From the NCBI GenBank assembly GCA_030066245.1, contig JASJBY010000166.1:1-8811 (forward strand): DNA of 8,811 bases, written 5' to 3'. The notes beneath the pieces were generated by a model. That model saw nothing but the letters and a program-made list of their open reading frames with translations. It made no database searches and had not been told where the DNA came from. The translations under genes and the position numbers were made by a program. The stretch is from Gammaproteobacteria bacterium. GTDB lineage: Bacteria; Pseudomonadota; Gammaproteobacteria; JAABTG01. Positions 5,194 through 8,811 of the stretch are shown here, in pieces; position 1 is the stretch's first letter; each line of letters begins with the position of its first letter.

Positions 5194-5311
5194 CGGCGGC
5201 AGCCTGATTCTGCCAGTGGCAGCCAGCAGTCGGGAACACCGCTGGCCGGCGGGGAATGCCTAGTCTTTCCCGGCAGACGAGCATCCCGGCACGTCTGGCG
5301 CGTGAGCAAAG
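5194..5311. other. gap between convergent DUF4126 and hemW genes
   Basis: This 118-bp space must end transcription from both sides. CTGCC-AGT-GGCAG (5210-5222) is a small perfect hairpin, and GGGAA (5252-5256) pairs with TTCCC (5267-5271), with GCC/GGC extending it after a bulge. Neither is followed by a T-run on the relevant strand, so no intrinsic terminator can be named with confidence. Confidence 0.35.
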
Positions 5312-6511
5312 TCAGCCTGTGGCCGTTCCCGCGCTCTCATCCTCGAGAAACAGGCCCAGCAGGTCGTTCAGGAAGCGCAGACCGAGCCGGCTCGGGCGAA
5401 TACGGCCCGGGCTGCACTCCACCAGACCGCGGGCCTTCGCCCCGCGCAGGGCTGCCTCCAGCTGTTCCCGCCGGAGACCGGTGCGAGCCTGAAACAGGCC
5501 AGGCGGAAATCCGTCCACCAAGCGCAGGGCGTTCAGCATGAACTCGAGAATGAGTTCCCGTTGCGAGGCCAACACCCGCTCCCGGTCGAGAAAAGTCGCC
5601 GTCTCCAGGTAGGCTGCGGGGCTTCGTCGTTTCGAGCGGCGCACGATACGCCCGCGCGCCGCATCGGTGAGCTTGCCGTGCGCCCCCGCGCCGATGCCCA
5701 GGTAATCGCCGAACTCCCAGTAGTTGCGATTGTGGGCGCATTCCTGGCCGTTCTGCGCGTAAGCAGAAACCTCATATCGCCGAAAGCCGCCAGCCGCCAG
5801 CCGCTCCCGGCACCGGGCTTCGGTGTCGGCGAGCACGTCCTCGCCCGGCAAGGACGGCGGCTGACTGGAGAAAGCGGTGTTCGGCTCCAGGGTAAGCTGG
5901 TAGTGGGAGACGTGGCTGGGCGCCAGGCCGATGGCCTGCTCCACGTCGCGCTTCGCGGCCGCCGCCGTCTGTCCCGGTAGGCCGTACATCAGGTCCACGT
6001 TGAAGTCGGTGAAGCCCGCAGCGTGGGCCGCCTCGGCGGCACCGCGGGCCGCCGCCCCGTCGTGAATCCGCCCGATAGCCTTGAGGGCGGTATCATCAAA
6101 GCTCTGCACGCCAATGGACAGCCGGTTGACGCCGGCGTCCCGATACTCGTGGAAACGCCCCGCGTCCGCCGCGCCCGGATTCGCCTCCAGGGTTATCTCG
6201 GCCTCGGGCCCCATGGGCAGCCTTGCGCGCAGGCCCGCCAGGAGCCGGTCGATGCTCTCTGCGGCAAGCAGGCTGGGCGTTCCCCCGCCGATGAAAACGG
6301 CAATGGGCCGGCGCCCCCAGACCAGCGGAAGCTCCCCCTCCAAGTCCCGAAGCAGCGCATCCACGTATGCCGCCTGGGGCAGCTCGGAGCGCAGGGTGTG
6401 GGAATTGAAATCACAATAGGGGCATTTGCGCACGCACCAGGGCATGTGCACGTAGACGGTCAGGGGCAGCGGCTCGGTGAAGACGAGCGGCCCGAGAGCG
6501 TCGGTCGTCAC
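5312..6511 (-). CDS. hemW: HemW, radical SAM heme chaperone
   Basis: A 399-residue radical SAM protein of the HemN/HemW group (E. coli HemW has 378). The [4Fe-4S] cluster motif CVRKCPYC (C26, C30, C33) is followed by DF, as in HemW. True HemN coproporphyrinogen oxidases have a further cysteine there. Also visible are the SAM-binding GGGTPS (75-80), LEANPG near 108, GVNRLSIGVQSF, NVDLMYGLPGQT, and HNRNYWEFGDYLGIGAGAHG in the C-terminal half. HemW binds heme and is thought to deliver it to target proteins; the older name is oxygen-independent coproporphyrinogen III oxidase-like protein. The GTG start (6511-6509) overlaps the rdgB stop in a GTGA junction with no clear Shine-Dalgarno, so translational coupling is likely. 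It is the last gene of the rph-rdgB-hemW unit. Confidence 0.95.
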   Translation of the reverse strand: MTTDALGPLVFTEPLPLTVYVHMPWCVRKCPYCDFNSHTLRSELPQAAYVDALLRDLEGELPLVWGRRPIAVFIGGGTPSLLAAESIDRLLAGLRARLPMGPEAEITLEANPGAADAGRFHEYRDAGVNRLSIGVQSFDDTALKAIGRIHDGAAARGAAEAAHAAGFTDFNVDLMYGLPGQTAAAAKRDVEQAIGLAPSHVSHYQLTLEPNTAFSSQPPSLPGEDVLADTEARCRERLAAGGFRRYEVSAYAQNGQECAHNRNYWEFGDYLGIGAGAHGKLTDAARGRIVRRSKRRSPAAYLETATFLDRERVLASQRELILEFMLNALRLVDGFPPGLFQARTGLRREQLEAALRGAKARGLVECSPGRIRPSRLGLRFLNDLLGLFLEDESAGTATG

Positions 6512-7116
6512 TGGGCCGAGCGTGGCTCGGCCTTGAGCGCCACCACCAGCTTGCGCAGAGCCTGTCCCCGATGACTGATGGCATTCTTCTGCTCAGCAGA
6601 CAGCTCGGCCGCCGTCAGGTCGCGTCCGGCCACCAGGAACACCGGGTCATAGCCGAAGCCGTTCTCGCCGCGGGGTTCGCGGACTATGCGCCCTTCCCAG
6701 GTACCCTGGCAGATAATCGGCGTCGGATCCTCGGCATGCTCCAGGTAGACGACGAGACACTGAAATCGCCCACCGCGCCGCTCCTCCGGCACGCCGTCGA
6801 GCTCGGCCAGAAGCTTGTCCAGATTGGCCTGATCGCTGGCGCCCGGCCCGGCGAATCGAGCCGAGCGGATTCCCGGCGCACCCCTGAGCGCATCCACCTC
6901 GATGCCCGAGTCATCGGCAATGGCCGGCAGGCCGGCTCGCGCAGCCGCGTTGCGGGCCTTGAGAATGGCGTTCTCCACAAACGTGAGCCCCGTCTCTTCC
7001 GCCTCCGGCACGCCAAACGCCGACTGGGGAACAATCTCCATGTGAAAGTCGGCGAGGACTTCCCCGAACTCGCGCACCTTGCCCTTGTTGTTGCTTGCCA
7101 GGACTACCCGACTCAT
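6508..7116 (-). CDS. rdgB: RdgB/HAM1 non-canonical purine NTP pyrophosphatase
   Basis: Cytoplasmic house-cleaning enzyme that hydrolyses dITP, ITP and XTP to the monophosphate plus pyrophosphate, keeping deaminated purines out of DNA and RNA. The 202-residue product (E. coli 197) has every family motif: ASNNKGKVRE (S8, N10, K13, E16), LTFVENAILKA near 44-54, DDSG at 68-71 (catalytic and metal aspartates), GRFQC, then GFGYDPVF near 150, and SHRGQAL close to the C-terminus. ATG 7116 is preferred over an open frame reaching 7164 because GGAGGT (7127-7122) sits 5 nt upstream and the family N-terminus starts with MSRVVLASNN. Its start is 1 bp after the rph stop, and its stop overlaps the hemW start by 4 bp. 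Confidence 0.97.
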   Translation of the reverse strand: MSRVVLASNNKGKVREFGEVLADFHMEIVPQSAFGVPEAEETGLTFVENAILKARNAAARAGLPAIADDSGIEVDALRGAPGIRSARFAGPGASDQANLDKLLAELDGVPEERRGGRFQCLVVYLEHAEDPTPIICQGTWEGRIVREPRGENGFGYDPVFLVAGRDLTAAELSAEQKNAISHRGQALRKLVVALKAEPRSAQ

Positions 7117-7117
7117 C

Positions 7118-7834
7118 TCAGACCTCCAGCGCTGCGCGCTGCTGCTCCATGATGTTTCGAACACCCGACTGGGCCAGGTCGAGCATGGCCGTCAGCTCGT
7201 CCATGCGGAAGGCATGGCCCTCGGCCGTGCCCTGCAGCTCCACGAACGCCCCCGCATCGTTGATCACCACGTTCATGTCGGTCTCCGCCGAACAGTCCTC
7301 GGCATAGTCCAGGTCCAGCACCGGCACGCCTTGGTAAATACCTACCGAAACGGCTGCCACCATCCCGTGGATGGGCGAGCTGCGCAGGCGCCCCGTTTCG
7401 GTGAGATGGCTGATGGCATCAACCAAGGCGACATACGCTCCCGTAATGGCAGCCGTTCGCGTCCCGCCGTCGGCCTGGATCACATCACAATCCACCACGA
7501 TGCGTCGCTCCCTGAGCCCCGCCAGATCCACCACGGCCCGCAGGGAGCGGCCAATGAGCCGCTGGATTTCCTGGGTGCGGCCGCCCTGGCGCCCAAGAGC
7601 AGCCTCACGGGCCGTGCGCTCGCCCGTGGAGCGGGGCAACATGCCGTACTCCGCCGTCACCCATCCCCGCCCCTGGCCCTTCAGCCAGCGGGGCACCGAT
7701 TCTTCCACGGTCGCATTGCAAAGCACGCGCGTCTGACCGAATTCCACCAGCACGGATCCCTCGGCATGCTTGGTGTAACCCCGGGTAAGTCTGACGGAAC
7801 GTAATTGATCGGGCGCTCGGCCACTCGGTCGCAT
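7118..7834 (-). CDS. rph: ribonuclease PH
   Basis: Phosphorolytic 3'-to-5' exoribonuclease that trims the 3' ends of tRNA precursors, acting as a hexameric ring. The 238-residue product equals the full length of the family. It starts with MRPSGRAPDQLRSV and shows TRGYTKHAEGSVLVEFG, the EYGMLPRSTGER block (phosphate-binding region), RTQEIQRLIGRSLR, DCDVIQADGGTRTAAITGA, and DLDYAEDCSAETDMNVV with the metal-binding aspartates. ATG 7834 is chosen by family length and by GGAG 7 nt upstream. The frame is open 42 codons further, but that would cross the promoter. It is the first gene of a minus-strand unit with rdgB and hemW. The presence of CCA in the local tRNA gene fits RNase PH-type trimming. 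Confidence 0.97.
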   Translation of the reverse strand: MRPSGRAPDQLRSVRLTRGYTKHAEGSVLVEFGQTRVLCNATVEESVPRWLKGQGRGWVTAEYGMLPRSTGERTAREAALGRQGGRTQEIQRLIGRSLRAVVDLAGLRERRIVVDCDVIQADGGTRTAAITGAYVALVDAISHLTETGRLRSSPIHGMVAAVSVGIYQGVPVLDLDYAEDCSAETDMNVVINDAGAFVELQGTAEGHAFRMDELTAMLDLAQSGVRNIMEQQRAALEV

Positions 7835-7868
7835 GGATACTCCACCCCCTTGAATGCGTAAACGCGCC

Positions 7869-7874
7869 ATTATA
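7869..7874 (-). promoter_or_regulatory. -10 box of the rph-rdgB-hemW promoter
   Basis: Read on the minus strand, the sequence is a perfect TATAAT. Transcription would start near 7862, about 28 nt before the rph ATG. The -35 region (around 7891-7897) is poor, matching only 3 of 6 at 16-17 bp spacing, and there is no extended TGn. This suggests an activator-dependent or moderate promoter. Confidence 0.6.
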
Positions 7875-7922
7875 TCCGCGCCGACACGGGTTTTGATGAT
7901 GAACCGAGCGGCCCACCATGGC

Positions 7923-7948
7923 ACCGGTCTGCCAAACCGGTTTACTAT
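7923..7948. promoter_or_regulatory. repeated ACCGGT palindromes upstream of yicC
   Basis: ACCGGT occurs at 7923-7928 and again at 7936-7941, the second inside the perfect 10-bp palindrome AAACCGGTTT (7934-7943). The centres are 13 bp apart. TACTAT (7943-7948) is a weak -10 candidate for yicC that abuts the second palindrome, with no good -35. The arrangement could be a paired operator between the divergent rph and yicC genes. Confidence 0.35.
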
Positions 7949-7978
7949 TGCCGCCATCACCCATCGAGAAGCTCAGCC

Positions 7979-8811
7979 ATGACACGCAGCATGACCGCCT
8001 TCGCTCGGCGTGAGGCGCAAAAGGACTGGGGCGGCGCGACCTGGGAGCTGCGCTCCGTCAACCATCGCTACCTGGAAGTGTTTGTACGGCTGCCGGAAGA
8101 ACTGCGCTTCCTCGAGCCCCAGGTGCGCGAGCGAGCCGGTATGCGAGTGAAACGGGGGAAGGTTGAGTGCAACCTGCGCTTCCAGAGCGCCGTCGGCGAA
8201 ACGGCCCCTTTCTCCGTGAACACCGACCTTGCCCGGGAGCTGGCCAAGACCAGCCGCGAAATCGACCAGTTCCTCTACAACCCGGCCCCGGTCCACTCCA
8301 TGGACGTGATGCGCTGGCCCGGCGTGCTCGTCCCGAGTCCCCTGGACGCCGACTTGGTCGGCAGCGGAATACTCGAGCTTTTCGACGAGTCGATGGATAG
8401 TCTGGTGGAGACTCGCCGCCGGGAGGGTAAGAAAATCCATGCCCTGCTGGTCAGCCGTCTCGACGACATGAGCCCTATCGTGACGGGTGTGCGCGAGCGC
8501 ATGCCTCAGATTGTGAATGCGAGCCGGGAACGCATTCGGGAAAAACTGGGCGAACTGCGGGCGGATCTCGATGAGCAGCGGGTGGAGCAGGAAATCGTCA
8601 TCTTCGCGCAGAAGGTGGACGCGGCGGAGGAGCTCGACAGACTCGACGCCCACATCACCGAGGTGCGGCGCGTACTTTCCAGCGACAAGCCCATCGGCCG
8701 CCGCCTGGACTTCCTGATGCAGGAGCTGAACCGCGAGGCCAACACCCTGGCATCCAAGTCGGCCGATGCCGAAACGACGCGGGCCGCGGTCGACCTGAAA
8801 GTGTTCATCGA
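7979..8811 (+). CDS. yicC: YicC family endoribonuclease (partial, 3' end outside the window)
   Basis: A YicC/YloC-family RNase, a single-strand endoribonuclease implicated in E. coli in decay of the small RNA RyhB. The visible 277 codons match E. coli YicC throughout: MTRSMTAFARRE start, WELRSVNHRYLE near 22, RLPEELRFLEPQVRER, RGKVECNLRF, MRWPGVL near 103, and a long coiled-coil-like middle. The highly conserved C-terminal DUF1732 region follows (EQEIVIFAQKVDAAEELDRLDAH, then GRRLDFLMQELNREANTLASKS). The frame is open to the last base. E. coli YicC has 287 residues, so about ten are missing. ATG 7979 has a weak purine tract, GAGAAG, 7 nt upstream. It diverges from rph across a 144-bp promoter region, a common arrangement in gammaproteobacteria. 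Confidence 0.96.
   Translation, partial: MTRSMTAFARREAQKDWGGATWELRSVNHRYLEVFVRLPEELRFLEPQVRERAGMRVKRGKVECNLRFQSAVGETAPFSVNTDLARELAKTSREIDQFLYNPAPVHSMDVMRWPGVLVPSPLDADLVGSGILELFDESMDSLVETRRREGKKIHALLVSRLDDMSPIVTGVRERMPQIVNASRERIREKLGELRADLDEQRVEQEIVIFAQKVDAAEELDRLDAHITEVRRVLSSDKPIGRRLDFLMQELNREANTLASKSADAETTRAAVDLKVFI

Noticed and set aside
6023..6574. 183-residue plus-strand open frame
   Set aside because: It is antisense to hemW and rdgB and has no recognisable domain.
7079..7804. 241-residue plus-strand open frame
   Set aside because: It is antisense to rph and is histidine/arginine-rich, as expected from a reverse-frame shadow.

Overview
The window reads as a chromosomal segment of a GC-rich bacterium, most likely a gammaproteobacterium. 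The evidence is a RplM/RpsI pair very close in sequence and length to the enterobacterial proteins, a CCA-encoding tRNA-Gln, and the order yicC / rph-rdgB-hemW that is common in that class. The gene contents would fit a lineage such as the Chromatiales or Ectothiorhodospiraceae, but that is inference and I cannot name a genus. No insertion sequence, phage gene, CRISPR array or resistance gene is visible.

Left part (1-1106), housekeeping: a good sigma70-type promoter (TTGACA, 17 bp, TATCCT) drives rplM-rpsI (ribosomal proteins L13 and S9). A tRNA-Gln(CTG) gene with its own probable promoter follows. The sspAB or petABC genes often found after rpsI in this class are absent here.

Middle part (1107-5311), accessory or regulatory genes, all on +: a small PilZ-domain (probable c-di-GMP binding) protein; an 88-residue protein I do not recognise; an exported ankyrin-repeat protein; a Crp/Fnr-family regulator without FNR-type cysteines; and two small membrane proteins of the DUF5658 and DUF4126 families. 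The genes are separated by gaps of 61 to 278 bp that hold several inverted repeats. The gaps suggest mostly separate transcription units rather than one operon.

Right part (5312-8811): hemW, rdgB and rph lie on the minus strand and are packed end to end (4-bp overlap, then a 1-bp gap). They are probably transcribed as rph-rdgB-hemW from a promoter with a perfect TATAAT at 7869-7874. yicC diverges on + and runs off the window about ten codons before its expected end. The functions are tRNA 3'-end trimming (RNase PH), removal of non-canonical purine nucleotides (RdgB), heme handling (HemW) and RNA cleavage (YicC).

I did not find a clear new multi-gene system. The parts most worth a second look are the 278-bp gap at 3741-4018 (long imperfect inverted repeat and a possible gene remnant), the dyads upstream of the unknown small gene and of the Crp-like gene, and the unstudied PilZ / ankyrin / Crp / DUF5658 / DUF4126 neighbourhood.
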